A DNA stretch of 64,000 nucleotides, taken from contig NZ_QRDZ01000016.1 in the NCBI RefSeq assembly GCF_003386235.1, forward strand, positions 62,001 to 126,000. Direction: 5' to 3'. Made by a program: the position numbers and the translations under genes. The first letter of the stretch is position 1. The number at the start of each line of letters is the position of its first letter. The DNA comes from Cohnella phaseoli (lineage in GTDB: Bacteria > Bacillota > Bacilli > Paenibacillales > Paenibacillaceae). Of the stretch, positions 43,873 to 53,015 are shown piece by piece. The notes under the pieces were generated by a model, which was not told the DNA's origin, made no database searches, and saw only the letters and a list, made by a program, of their open reading frames with translations.

Positions 43873-45591
43873 CTAGAACGCGCCGCGTCCGCCGCCCCCG
43901 CCTCCTCCTCCGCCGCCAGAGGAGAACGATCCGCCCGAATCTCCCGATTCCGACGATGAACTGGAGGGAGTTGCTTCTCTGATCGACTGTTCAAACGACT
44001 CTGTCCAAAGCTCGTAATGGTAGAAGTATGAGTTATCGACCGTAAAATTATTTTTCTGCGCAGCAGGTACGCTTAAACGGGCAATAGCAATCACCTTCTT
44101 CGCTACTCCTAGCGGAATTGCGTAAACAAAGTAGTGTTCCCACAGATGAACCGCCATCGGCTCGCACGTCTCAAACTGGCTGTAATCTTGCAAAAAGCGC
44201 TTGAAAGCCTGCCATTTGCCATATTCGACCCGCCCCATTTTTGTTTTGCGCATCCTCTTGGGGATCAAGAAAATCAAAGGGATTGCGCAGAACATCAGCC
44301 ATCTCCAAGCATCCGTCGCCAGGAAAAGCAGACCGAAAAACTGAACAACCGACGCTAATTGGACTGTTCGACGCGCAAGCTTGTGGCTTACGATATAGCC
44401 GGTGCGAACTGCTGATTGTGCGACCTCCTCTTGCCATTTCGACCAGTGCTCCCTGAAGTCGCCTGGCTCTTCCTTGGCATACTTGCGAATATCCGAGAGC
44501 GATATCTTATCGGACTTCATTATTTTCTGGAAGAACCAGTTGATCAGCATCGTCTCGTGCGGTTGAAGCTCTTCCTCCTTCTTCTCCCTCTCCAGAAGCT
44601 GGAAAGTGTAGTTGGTCTGCTTTTGACCCGAACCCTTGACCATCTCCATATGGACGCGTTTCTTCCGTACCAGATCAACTAACGTCGCCATGAGATCCTG
44701 AGGTTTAACCTCATACTTCTCCAGATAACCAACAACAGCAGGCGTAATATCACCAGGAAGCTCCCTGTAATATTTCTCTTTCCATCCGAACTTAAACCTA
44801 TCCCCGAATTTGAGAGAAATCCCGCCAGCCAGATTTACAAGCAGCAGAGCCAAGGCGCCAAAGACGCTGCGATCGTCGCCCTCGTTCCCCCAATTCTCTT
44901 CTTCCCTCGTAATCGCCTCAAGCATCCTCTCATCGCTTACCCGTGTGCTTTCAGGAACATAAGAGCCGGGAAAGAGAACCCGCACCTCCAGCATCTCCTC
45001 GGACGGCAGCGGGCTGATGCGATATCGAATCACGCCGTTGCCCTCAATCTGAAAATCGCCATGAGGCGGTCCATGCCCGAATGCGGTAATCTCTTCGCGT
45101 ACCGCCCCGTTCGGTAGTTCAACGTCAATATTCACTGTTTCCAACGTGCTCTGATTTCTGCCATCAAAAAACTTCCAATACAATTCTGCCGTATCCGCAT
45201 AGACCTGCACGACGTTTTTGACCGTATACGTCAATCGAAATGCTTTGGACTCGTCCTTTGATGGACTGAAAGCTTTATATTCGAGCTGACTCCCATCGCT
45301 TGATAATTCAGTGCGAAGGGGTATCTCCCGCCCTTCTGAAACCTCAAAGGCCTGAAAATCCTCGATCCCGTCCGACTTTAAGCTGTCAAGCTCCACGACA
45401 ATGCCATTAAAGGCTCCGTCAAACTGGTACTTGTATGCCTCTGTTACGCGCATATCGCCCTTGCTATTGACGACCGCATGAATATCTACTTCGCTAATCC
45501 TGTAGGAGCGTTCATCGGCATAAGCGGGCTGAATAGACAGGAGCAGGACAAACGCAAAAACGAATCCGACAGCTTTAGTCATCCGAGGCAC
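43873..45591 (-). CDS. DUF2207 family predicted membrane protein
   Basis: A 572-residue exported membrane protein. The signal peptide (QPAYADE) leads into a beta-rich extracellular domain (about 30-210: YRISEVDIHAVVNSKGDMRVTEAYKYQF is the family opening). A hydrophobic span near 245-260 and a second pair near 405-435 flank a cytoplasmic region, and the protein ends in a Ser/Gly tail with a run of ten Gly. DUF2207 function is unknown. The next gene upstream diverges, with about 280 bp between. The low-complexity end is visible directly and may be flexible or variable. Confidence 0.9.
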   Translation of the reverse strand: MPRMTKAVGFVFAFVLLLSIQPAYADERSYRISEVDIHAVVNSKGDMRVTEAYKYQFDGAFNGIVVELDSLKSDGIEDFQAFEVSEGREIPLRTELSSDGSQLEYKAFSPSKDESKAFRLTYTVKNVVQVYADTAELYWKFFDGRNQSTLETVNIDVELPNGAVREEITAFGHGPPHGDFQIEGNGVIRYRISPLPSEEMLEVRVLFPGSYVPESTRVSDERMLEAITREEENWGNEGDDRSVFGALALLLVNLAGGISLKFGDRFKFGWKEKYYRELPGDITPAVVGYLEKYEVKPQDLMATLVDLVRKKRVHMEMVKGSGQKQTNYTFQLLEREKKEEELQPHETMLINWFFQKIMKSDKISLSDIRKYAKEEPGDFREHWSKWQEEVAQSAVRTGYIVSHKLARRTVQLASVVQFFGLLFLATDAWRWLMFCAIPLIFLIPKRMRKTKMGRVEYGKWQAFKRFLQDYSQFETCEPMAVHLWEHYFVYAIPLGVAKKVIAIARLSVPAAQKNNFTVDNSYFYHYELWTESFEQSIREATPSSSSSESGDSGGSFSSGGGGGGGGGGRGAF

Positions 45592-45870
45592 TGGGCTGAT
45601 CTTCCTCTCCTATATAGGAATAACTGCACCGTATCCGATAGCCATCTCTGGCATTCGTACAGGGGTATAGTCATATTGTCCTATATCGGCTAATGGACTC
45701 GCGCCCTTTAGCTTGCGGGCGTCCATTGCAACAGATCGATCACATCGTCTTCGCCACAATGGCCTAGTCATAAGCAAGAAAATTGGCGCTTTTCATTTGT
45801 CACTTGTTTTTGTATGTTAAATACTAACCGCTAGTTAACGGAATTGGATGGCCAAAAGGAGATAGATCCC

Positions 45871-46455
45871 ATGCAGGTTGAACCGGTTATTTTGCAAGGA
45901 GTGCGGGTCGCGCTTGTTCCTATGGAAACCTCTCATATCGCTCCGCTGTACGAAGCGCTAAACGATCCGGACGTATGGACGTATTCGCCGCCAGGCATGC
46001 GACATATTGAAGACATGAAGGCCTATGTTGAGGCAGCTCTAGAGGAGCGTTCCCAAGAAGTTTCTATGCCTTTTGTCATCCGCGACATGGAGACGGATCG
46101 GCTGGTAGGCACGACCAGGTTCGCCGACATTTCCGTTGCCCATCGGCAATTGGAAATCGGCTGGACGGCTCTTGCTCGAGAGGTGTGGAGGACTCGCGTT
46201 AATACCGAGTGCAAGTATTTGCTGCTGCGGCATTGTTTCGAGACGTTGGGTACGGTGCGCGTACAGCTTAAGGCCGATTCCCGCAATACCAGATCGTTAA
46301 GGGCGATGGAGCGAATCGGCGCTACTCCGGAAGGGGTGCTTCGAAGTCATCGCATCTTAAGAGACGGTTATATCAGAGACACTGCTTACTATAGCTTTAT
46401 TGCTTCGGAATGGCCGGACATCAGATTAAAGCTGGAACGCATGCTTTCCGTTTAG
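45871..46455 (+). CDS. GNAT family N-acetyltransferase (RimJ/RimL type)
   Basis: A 194-residue acetyltransferase. Seen: the RimJ/L-like LVGTTRFADISVAHRQLEIGWTALAREVWRTRVNTECKYLLLRHCFE core with the acetyl-CoA region, then VRVQLKADSRNTRSLRAMERIGATPEGVLRSH. It would acetylate a protein N-terminus, an amine or a small molecule. Start ATG 45871 is chosen with AAGGAG nine bases before; an in-frame ATG at 45844 has no site. It lies alone ahead of the MITE at 46495. Confidence 0.92.
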   Translation: MQVEPVILQGVRVALVPMETSHIAPLYEALNDPDVWTYSPPGMRHIEDMKAYVEAALEERSQEVSMPFVIRDMETDRLVGTTRFADISVAHRQLEIGWTALAREVWRTRVNTECKYLLLRHCFETLGTVRVQLKADSRNTRSLRAMERIGATPEGVLRSHRILRDGYIRDTAYYSFIASEWPDIRLKLERMLSV

Positions 46456-46494
46456 CCCGGCACCCAGTGTATCGCGAATACTACAAGTAGAGTC

Positions 46495-46713
46495 AAGAGG
46501 CTGTCCCATAAGCAAAGTTGCATGATAAACGATAATTAAAAAAGGTGTATATATCTCCTGGAGACTGCCTCATACGCTTCTGAAATCACCTCGTAACGGG
46601 TTTACCCATTCAAATTTCAGGAGCGTATAGCATCGGAGGGAGATATATACACCTTCACCTTGTTCATCGATTATCTTTCAGAGCAACTTAGTTGGCTTAT
46701 GGGACAGCCTCTT
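46495..46713 (-). mobile_element. Intact 219-bp MITE with perfect 19-bp terminal inverted repeats
   Basis: AAGAGGCTGTCCCATAAGC at 46495-46513 is exactly inverted at 46695-46713. Inside are subterminal repeats (GATAAT blocks), a second inverted pair (GGTGTATATATCTCC with GGAGATATATACACC) and a core hairpin (TACGCTTCTGAAAT with ATTTCAGGAGCGTA). The ends resemble those of IS elements with a GAGGCTGTCCCATAAG end; no transposase is present, so it would be mobilised in trans. A truncated copy in the opposite orientation lies at 4585-4730. The target-site duplication is not clear. Confidence 0.8.
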
Positions 46714-46768
46714 TTGCGCTGTTAATGAAAAGAGGGATCAGGGCGGAGAAGACGCCGTAGATCGCTTG

Positions 46769-46822
46769 TTGCAACCGTCAACAAGATGCGATATACTCAA
46801 CTTACTTACCGGTCAGTAAGTT
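46769..46822 (+). promoter_or_regulatory. TetR promoter with overlapping palindromic operator
   Basis: TTGCAA (46769-46774), 17 bases, TATACT (46792-46797) form a promoter. The next bases, AACTTACT-TACCGGTC-AGTAAGTT (46799-46822), form a 24-bp palindrome with two mismatches, of the kind bound by TetR dimers. The gene starts at 46853. Autoregulation is likely. Confidence 0.8.
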
Positions 46823-46852
46823 AATTTAAAATAAGAAAGTTGAGGGTTAAAT

Positions 46853-47434
46853 ATGGCTTCGACCTATGAAAATATTTTAGAGACATCCTATCGCTTGTTT
46901 GCCGAGCATGGATTTGAGAAGACGAGCATGGCGATGATTGCCAAAGCCCTGAACATTTCCAAACCCGCGCTGTATTATCACTTCGAATCCAAAGATGCTA
47001 TTATCGACACTCTCTTTGAAGAGCTGTGCAGGAGCATCGCTTTTTCGAGATTTTTTAAGCTTCAGGACTATACGCGGACAAACTTTGCAGAAAAGCTGAC
47101 GTCAGATGGATTACATCTGATTGGCAGCCAGCAGGAGGATGCTCGTTACTCTCAAATCATGAAGCAATATCAGGCGCTGGGTTACCGAAATGCTAAATAC
47201 GCGGAGAGGCTGCTGGAAATATTGGAGGGGTTTACGGCGGGCTTTGCCGAACTGCTGCAACACGGAGCGGCGCTGGGCGCGATCCCGGACGACGATGTGC
47301 TGGTCCGGGCGCAAATGCTGAATATGATCCTCGACAGCATCGACAACTATATCAACTACGGCTTTAAGTATGACTATAACGCGATCTGGATTAAGGCCGT
47401 AGCCGATATTGTCAAAGGGGTCGATCATGCATGA
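46853..47434 (+). CDS. TetR family transcriptional regulator
   Basis: A 193-residue protein. The N-terminal helix-turn-helix (about 10-55) reads ILETSYRLFAEHGFEKTSMAMIAKALNISKPALYYHFESKDAIIDTLFEE, clearly TetR. The C-terminal ligand domain is unclassified. A palindromic operator lies at its own promoter. The last four bases overlap the start of the DUF418-like membrane gene (ATGA), so the two form an operon whose regulated product is most likely that membrane protein. The inducer is unknown; related TetR genes often control transporters. Confidence 0.93.
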   Translation: MASTYENILETSYRLFAEHGFEKTSMAMIAKALNISKPALYYHFESKDAIIDTLFEELCRSIAFSRFFKLQDYTRTNFAEKLTSDGLHLIGSQQEDARYSQIMKQYQALGYRNAKYAERLLEILEGFTAGFAELLQHGAALGAIPDDDVLVRAQMLNMILDSIDNYINYGFKYDYNAIWIKAVADIVKGVDHA

Positions 47435-48510
47435 ATCAGACGGCACAGCGTATTACAGCGCTTGATTTTGCCCGTGCATTGGCGATCTTCGGCATGATCG
47501 TAGTGAACTACAAGCTTGCGATGCAGGCAGAGAACGACGGACCGACATGGCTAGCAGCTGTCGCCGGGCTGTTCGAGGGGCGGGCCTCGGCGCTGTTTGT
47601 TGTCCTGGCGGGGATCGGAGTGTCTCTAATGACCGCGAAAAGCCGCAGTTCCCTGGACAAGGACCTCATTCGACAGAACCGCATAACCTTGTGCAGAAGA
47701 GCGGCTTTTCTCGCAATTGCCGGCGCAGGCCTGCTGCTGATCGGCTGGAACGCGGATATTTTGCACTATTATGCGGCGTTTTTGCTGCTTGCCTCGCTGC
47801 TGATCACCGTATCCGACCGGATGTTGGCTGTAATGGCGGCCGCTGTTGTGCTGATTTCATCCATGCTGCTGCTTTTGTTCGACTACAGTCGGGGATGGGA
47901 CGCCGGTTTCCATGTCTATACGGATTTCTGGACGGCTGCAGGCTTTGCACGGAATTTGTTTTTTAACGGGTTTCATCCGTTGTTCCCTTGGCTGGGCTTT
48001 TTCCTGATCGGAATGTGGATGGGCCGGAAACGCTGGTTCGGCCAAGAGACCCGCGGCCGTCTGCTGCGAGTCTCGCTGTCCGCTGTAATCGGTCTGGAAC
48101 TTCTTTCCTACGCGCTGATCCACTGGCTCCCGACAGGACTGGATACGGAATCGGCGCAGTATCTGTTCGGTACAAAGCCGATGCCGCCCAGCCTCTTCTA
48201 TATACTGTCTGCATCCTGCTCGGCATTCGCTGTAATCGCGGCTTGCCTGTATCTAGTCGAACGGAGCGAAGGAAATCCACTGACTCGCGTTCTGATCAGC
48301 ACCGGACAATTGTCGTTATCCCACTATATCGGGCATGTCGTCATTGGGCTAGGTCTTCTGGAAGCGGTCGAATATTTGGAAAATGGCCGACTTTCCTTCG
48401 CCGTCCTCTACAGCTGCGGCTATTTTGCGGCAGCCATGATCTTCTCGGCGATTTGGAGAAAACGGCAGCGGCACGGACCGGTAGAACTCCTGCTGAGAAA
48501 AGTCGGTTAA
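47431..48510 (+). CDS. DUF418/YeiB-like membrane protein
   Basis: A 359-residue membrane protein with about nine hydrophobic segments. It begins with RITALDFARALAIFGMIVVNY, the opening of the YeiB/DUF418-DUF1624 acyltransferase-like group, and ends with ISTGQLSLSHYIGHVVIGLG, the family-typical C-terminal block. Such proteins are related to acyltransferase-3 membrane enzymes, but the substrate is unknown. Its ATG overlaps the TetR stop, so it is translationally coupled and is the expected target of the TetR repressor. Confidence 0.88.
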   Translation: MNQTAQRITALDFARALAIFGMIVVNYKLAMQAENDGPTWLAAVAGLFEGRASALFVVLAGIGVSLMTAKSRSSLDKDLIRQNRITLCRRAAFLAIAGAGLLLIGWNADILHYYAAFLLLASLLITVSDRMLAVMAAAVVLISSMLLLLFDYSRGWDAGFHVYTDFWTAAGFARNLFFNGFHPLFPWLGFFLIGMWMGRKRWFGQETRGRLLRVSLSAVIGLELLSYALIHWLPTGLDTESAQYLFGTKPMPPSLFYILSASCSAFAVIAACLYLVERSEGNPLTRVLISTGQLSLSHYIGHVVIGLGLLEAVEYLENGRLSFAVLYSCGYFAAAMIFSAIWRKRQRHGPVELLLRKVG

Positions 48511-48516
48511 AGCAGT

Positions 48517-49659
48517 CTATGCCGGCATCGTAATGGACATATACTTCACGACTCCCGCGTCAAAGTAAAGGTAGAACCGGATGTAATCTCCCGTTCTATA
48601 GCCCCACTCCGTCTCTGTCTCCAGGTTCGGTTTGCCGAGCTTGGAGAGAACTTCTTGCTTGGTCAATCCCACACCGACCCCGTCCTTGGTTTTGTATTGA
48701 TCGCTTGCAAACAGGAGCCTGGAGTTCAAGGAGATGAGGTTGTCTACTCCTCCATACTCGCCCATCATTTTAACCTTTTCGGTTACACTGTCGTAAAATC
48801 GGAAAGGCTGCATCTGGCTGAATAGCAAGAGTTGGGATTGCCATTCGTCAAAGTCCTTACCGCCGACAAGCATACGATCGGCGTCCAAGCTGAAGCTGTC
48901 GTCTCTCTTCCCGCTGTTCTCCTCGGACAATTCCACTCTGGCCTGCTCCAGAATCCGATCCGCCTCAGCCAGTCTGGTGTCCGGCTCGGCCAACCCTTTG
49001 ACGAGCAGCAGCAGCATATCGTCGGCATAATAGGACCCGTTCCCCAAATCGACGGTATTCTGCTCAAGATTGTACGGAATCGTATAAATGCCGTCGACCG
49101 CTTCCACCTTTAAAGTTATCGTACGACCGGCATCGGGGCTTTCCGCTTTGGCTGCATCCAGACTGATCCAAGCTAGATTCTGTATGACTACGTATTCGCG
49201 CTCTCGGGGAATATCAATCCTCTTATCTTCAAGTTCGTCATATAGAGATACGTTCCGAATTTGCTCGACGTCAAAAGGCAGCGCATCCTTTAGCACGCCG
49301 AACGCCGTTGACAGCTTCACCGGAATGAGTTTTTCCTGCTGCTCGTTTGCCGTCTCCGTGGGCGGTTGTTGTTCGTGACTCGGTCCGGCTGGAATCTGCT
49401 CTTGAGTATCGCCCGACCAGCGCGTCGCCACCCACTTCTCAAGTCTGCCGTAATTAAGCGCCAACCCGAACAAAATCACGAGAACCGCTGCTCCGGCCGC
49501 CATTCGTTTCCTTTGGCTTGCCTGCCGTCGCCGAGTCTTAAGCTCCCTCGATTGCGCCGCCTGCCGTTGAATTCGTTCCATATGGGCCGCCGTAAAAGTT
49601 CTGCAGTTGACCGGATCGCCTTTTAATTTCGCATACCATCCCGGTTCAAACTCATTCAT
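48517..49659 (-). CDS. Membrane anti-sigma-like protein (second ECF pair)
   Basis: A 380-residue protein. A cytoplasmic basic N-terminus contains a helical stretch (FTAAHMERIQRQAAQSRELKTRRRQASQRKRM), then one membrane span (about 56-72), a Pro/Glu/Gln-rich linker and an extracellular C-terminus ending with GVGLTKQEVLSKLGKP and FYLYFDAGVVKYMSI. The N-terminal helix probably binds the sigma factor. It begins eight bases before the sigma gene stop, in another frame. ATG 49659 fits AGGAGG at nine bases; ATG 49668 is too close. I do not recognise the extracellular domain; anti-sigma function is inferred. Confidence 0.78.
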   Translation of the reverse strand: MNEFEPGWYAKLKGDPVNCRTFTAAHMERIQRQAAQSRELKTRRRQASQRKRMAAGAAVLVILFGLALNYGRLEKWVATRWSGDTQEQIPAGPSHEQQPPTETANEQQEKLIPVKLSTAFGVLKDALPFDVEQIRNVSLYDELEDKRIDIPREREYVVIQNLAWISLDAAKAESPDAGRTITLKVEAVDGIYTIPYNLEQNTVDLGNGSYYADDMLLLLVKGLAEPDTRLAEADRILEQARVELSEENSGKRDDSFSLDADRMLVGGKDFDEWQSQLLLFSQMQPFRFYDSVTEKVKMMGEYGGVDNLISLNSRLLFASDQYKTKDGVGVGLTKQEVLSKLGKPNLETETEWGYRTGDYIRFYLYFDAGVVKYMSITMPA

Positions 49660-50191
49660 ACGCCGCATCCTCCTTCCAATACGCGGACATCTTCACGCGT
49701 GCGCGAGCCAATCTGGATTTCACCGTTCCCTCCGATACGCCTAGAACATTGGCAATTTCCTTCATGGACAGTTCGTACTTGCCGTGAAGAACCAGCACCT
49801 CTCTCAGTTTTAACGGCAATTCCATGACCGCTCGCCAAATCTCCTCGGTCACCGACTGCTCTACGGCTTGCTTCTCGGCGGACGCATTCACGCCCTTATC
49901 AGTAATCCAGCCCGTTAAAGTTACCTTTCGCACAAAAGCCGTCCGCAAATAGTTAATGGAAATATTGCGCGTGATCGATAACAACCAGGTTTTAATGCTG
50001 GACGCTCCGCGGAATAGATGTATCGATTCGTATACCTTGATAAAAACGTCTTGAGCGATGTCATCCGCCAGATGATGGCGCTTGGTCAGCAGAAAGGCTA
50101 AATTCCATACCTCCTGCCCGTACACAGACATCAGTTGCTGTAGGCTTGCCGAGTCCATCCGCTCAAGATGCTTCCAATAGGTTTCGTCCAA
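49652..50191 (-). CDS. ECF-type RNA polymerase sigma factor (second pair)
   Basis: A 179-residue sigma factor with region 2 (about 10-85: LMSVYGQEVWNLAFLLTKRHHLADDIAQDVFIKVYESI, then SSIKTWLLSITRNISINYLR) and region 4 (about 115-170: LPLKLREVLVLHGKYELSMKEIANVLGVSEGTVKSRLARARVKM). The start is TTG 50191, ten bases after AGGAGGTGAG. It is co-transcribed with the membrane protein 48517-49659, with which it overlaps. The regulon is unknown. Confidence 0.93.
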   Translation of the reverse strand: MDETYWKHLERMDSASLQQLMSVYGQEVWNLAFLLTKRHHLADDIAQDVFIKVYESIHLFRGASSIKTWLLSITRNISINYLRTAFVRKVTLTGWITDKGVNASAEKQAVEQSVTEEIWRAVMELPLKLREVLVLHGKYELSMKEIANVLGVSEGTVKSRLARARVKMSAYWKEDAAYE

Positions 50192-50334
50192 GCAGCCTCA
50201 CCTCCTATGATTAGACAATGCAAACAGGAAGGCGGTTCCCTTTTCTCGAAAAAAAACGTCAAGACCGGACCCCCATTCAGGAGCCCGGCCTTGTGGAATT
50301 CGGTTATGTAAGTCCGCTTGCCGCCCATCTAACT

Positions 50335-50817
50335 CTACAACAGCGCCTTGTCGATTTGCACTTTATGATGCTGATCATGCTCAATAAACTCTTGAATGAT
50401 ATACAGGAGCGAATACGGGGTTCCCGTATGAGGACATAACTCGAACCCATTTGCGGTAACGGGCTCCCTGAGCGCGTTGTCTCCGATCGAAGCCAGCAAA
50501 TCGCATAGCTCGGCGCGTGTGGCGCAGAACTCCTCCAGCAGTTGATTCCTGCCGATGCCCGATTTGGCATAGTCATAGGCCACGGAGTTAAACGGGTCGA
50601 AATCCGGAAACACGATGCCGTCCCCGCCTAGTACGGAAGGAATCACATTCGTGATTAGATACCGATCCCAATTTTGCAGATGGGATATGATTTCGGCCGT
50701 CGATGCTTTTCCTTCCGCGATCGGCTTAAACCAGACGGAATCGTCCAATTCGCCAAGTCTGCTCGCCCAAGGGATAATGCACCTAAAGCTCTCGAGTATC
50801 TCCTTGCTATCCGGCAT
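50335..50817 (-). CDS. DinB family protein
   Basis: A 160-residue four-helix protein of the DinB_2 group. Typical features are the EILESFRCIIPWASRLGE start, ISHLQNWDRYLITNVIPSVL, and the closing YSLLYIIQEFIEHDQHHKVQI with the metal-binding His residues. DinB-like proteins include bacillithiol transferases and proteins of unknown role; this one lacks enough signals for a substrate. Start ATG 50817 fits AGAGGAG nine bases upstream; an ATG at 50856 has no such site. It lies between the sigma pair and the AarF gene on the same strand. Confidence 0.82.
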   Translation of the reverse strand: MPDSKEILESFRCIIPWASRLGELDDSVWFKPIAEGKASTAEIISHLQNWDRYLITNVIPSVLGGDGIVFPDFDPFNSVAYDYAKSGIGRNQLLEEFCATRAELCDLLASIGDNALREPVTANGFELCPHTGTPYSLLYIIQEFIEHDQHHKVQIDKALL

Positions 50818-50894
50818 GTTCACGTCTCCTCTTCCATACTGGGAACAACATAACACGCGAACATAAGTTTGTATATTATTTTTTGTGTGATGAC

Positions 50895-52853
50895 TTACTC
50901 CTTCGTCTGCTTCAAGCTCCGCACCGCATGAATGGCGACCCGAATGAGCAGCAGCGCGCTAATCAACAGACCGGCATACCCGAACATAGCCACAATATTA
51001 AACCGCTCCCAAGAGAGGCGTCCGCTTAGACTAAGCAGCCCGATGGAAATGCCTCCGAACGCCGTCCCGACGAAAGCAAGCAAAGCTTGCGAAATCCATT
51101 TTGTCACGAATGAAGTGTTGGCCTTGTCGGCAAAAAAGCCGATTTTAACGGATACCTCGCCCTTCTCCAGCATCGTCCCAAGGTGGTCGAGTCGCCGCGG
51201 CAGCTTGCGAATAACAGGAAGCAGCTCCAGCAATTCGTTCGTCGCCGTTGTTTTCAGATCGGCGTAATTGCCGACGGGCAGAAATTCCGACACATGGTCT
51301 CTGGCGAAGCGGCGGGATTCCTCCATCAGGTTAAAAGAAGGGTTAAGCAGCGCCATCGTGCCTTCCAGTGTAATCAGCGAGCGAAATGCGCCGGCGACAT
51401 TCGGATAGAACGAAAATCCGAACTCCCCAATCATGCGAAACAGCCCCTGGATGAACGCATCCGAGCTTCCGGCGGCGTCATAGGCCGTCTGGACCAGAAG
51501 CTGGCTGAGCGCCTGTTCCAGGCTGGCTTGATCGATCTCCTGCTTCGGCTCGACCAATTGCAGCAGCGAATCCATGATGATATGCGCATTGCGCTGCTCG
51601 AATCCGATCAGCAGCCGCTTCAGGGCGTCCTGCTGCAGCGTTCCGAGCCGGCCGACCGAACCGAAGTCCAGCAGTGCAGGAGTGCCGTCGTTCAAAATAT
51701 AGACATTGCCGGGATGAGGATCGGCATGAAAAATCCCTTTAACAAAAATTTGCTCCAGCAGGCAATCGAAAATTTGCTTCTGTACCTCTCGCCGATCGAT
51801 GCCGCGTTCGCCCAGAATTGCGGTACCGCTCTTAACGCTTACGCCTTCCATGTATTCGAGCACTAGAACCTTCGAATTACTGAGCTCCCGATAGACGTCA
51901 GGAATTTTCACTTTGGTCTGGCTATCGGCCAGAGAAGCGGTCACTTGAGCGAAATTGCGGGCCTCGATGCGAAAATCGGTCTCTTCCTTCATCGACGCGG
52001 AGAAGCCCTTGGCCAAATCCAGGAAACCGATATTTCGGGCCCAGGCCGACCTTTTGGACACCCATGCCGCAAACCGCACCAGAATGTCCAGATCGAGCTG
52101 CAGCTTGGCCGTGATATCCGGGCGAAGCAGCTTGACGACGACTTTTTTCCCGCCCTCTTTTAACGTAGCGCGATGGACCTGTCCGATCGAAGCCGCGGCG
52201 AGCGGTTCCATCTCGAACTCTCGAAAGATTTCGTCTTTGGGCCGTCCCAGCTCCTTGGCCAATATTTCCTCCACTTGCGCCGTAGACAGCCGAGCCACGT
52301 TCTCCTGCAGCTTCGAAAGCTCTTCGATGATTGCCGGCGGCAGCAAATCGGAACGCGTCGACAGCACCTGGCCGAATTTGATGAAGAAACCGCCGCAATC
52401 CTCCAGCATTCCGCGTAGCGACACGGCCGCCCTTCGATCCGAAGCCGGAGATCGTTTGATGGCCAAGTTTTTGCCTACGCCGTTCTTGAGCGCGATTATC
52501 GATACCTGAACGTATCTGCGCTGCCTTCTCCACCACGCGGACAGCCTCTTGAACGGATTTTTCGCCTCAGTCAGACGCTCCCCCCGTTCGCCCAGAGGGA
52601 TCGGATCGAACATTTCGAACAAGAGGTAGAAGAGCAAGGAAACGATGACCATGCTGAGGAGCCACAGCCATCCGTCAATTCCGAAGTTGTCCGATTGATG
52701 ATCGCGCAGATAAGCGTACCAATATACGGTCGAAGTGACGATCACACTGAGCAGCGACGCCATAACCTGCTTCATAAAGCTGATGCTCGTGCCGACTAGC
52801 CGGCCGATCACAACTGCCATAATAATAGCCAATAGAATTAATTGGGAGTACAT
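50895..52853 (-). CDS. AarF/UbiB-family atypical protein kinase-like membrane protein
   Basis: A 652-residue protein. An N-terminal hydrophobic region (two spans, about 1-65) leads into the ABC1/UbiB domain (about 145-420), with LRGMLEDCGGFFIKFGQVLSTR, PLAAASIGQVHRA (the Ala-rich nucleotide loop), the Lys of VVVKLLRP, LVLEYMEGVSV, FHADPHPGNVYI and LLDFGSVGRL motifs. Two hydrophobic segments end the protein (about 585-640). UbiB proteins support quinone biosynthesis and lipid homeostasis; Gram-positives lacking ubiquinone still have them, with an unclear role. AAGGAGTG precedes ATG 52853. Monocistronic. Confidence 0.92.
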   Translation of the reverse strand: MYSQLILLAIIMAVVIGRLVGTSISFMKQVMASLLSVIVTSTVYWYAYLRDHQSDNFGIDGWLWLLSMVIVSLLFYLLFEMFDPIPLGERGERLTEAKNPFKRLSAWWRRQRRYVQVSIIALKNGVGKNLAIKRSPASDRRAAVSLRGMLEDCGGFFIKFGQVLSTRSDLLPPAIIEELSKLQENVARLSTAQVEEILAKELGRPKDEIFREFEMEPLAAASIGQVHRATLKEGGKKVVVKLLRPDITAKLQLDLDILVRFAAWVSKRSAWARNIGFLDLAKGFSASMKEETDFRIEARNFAQVTASLADSQTKVKIPDVYRELSNSKVLVLEYMEGVSVKSGTAILGERGIDRREVQKQIFDCLLEQIFVKGIFHADPHPGNVYILNDGTPALLDFGSVGRLGTLQQDALKRLLIGFEQRNAHIIMDSLLQLVEPKQEIDQASLEQALSQLLVQTAYDAAGSSDAFIQGLFRMIGEFGFSFYPNVAGAFRSLITLEGTMALLNPSFNLMEESRRFARDHVSEFLPVGNYADLKTTATNELLELLPVIRKLPRRLDHLGTMLEKGEVSVKIGFFADKANTSFVTKWISQALLAFVGTAFGGISIGLLSLSGRLSWERFNIVAMFGYAGLLISALLLIRVAIHAVRSLKQTKE

Positions 52854-53015
52854 CGGTTCACTCCTTCGAGTAACGGATCACATCCTCATTATACACAATT
52901 TGGACGGCGGCCGACTTGCCCCCTTCATCCGGGCAACCGCAAAATGTGAGAGCAATATTTCTAATCTTCCCCTGTGATATAACTATCTGTGAAATCCAAA
53001 CAAGGGGATGAACAT

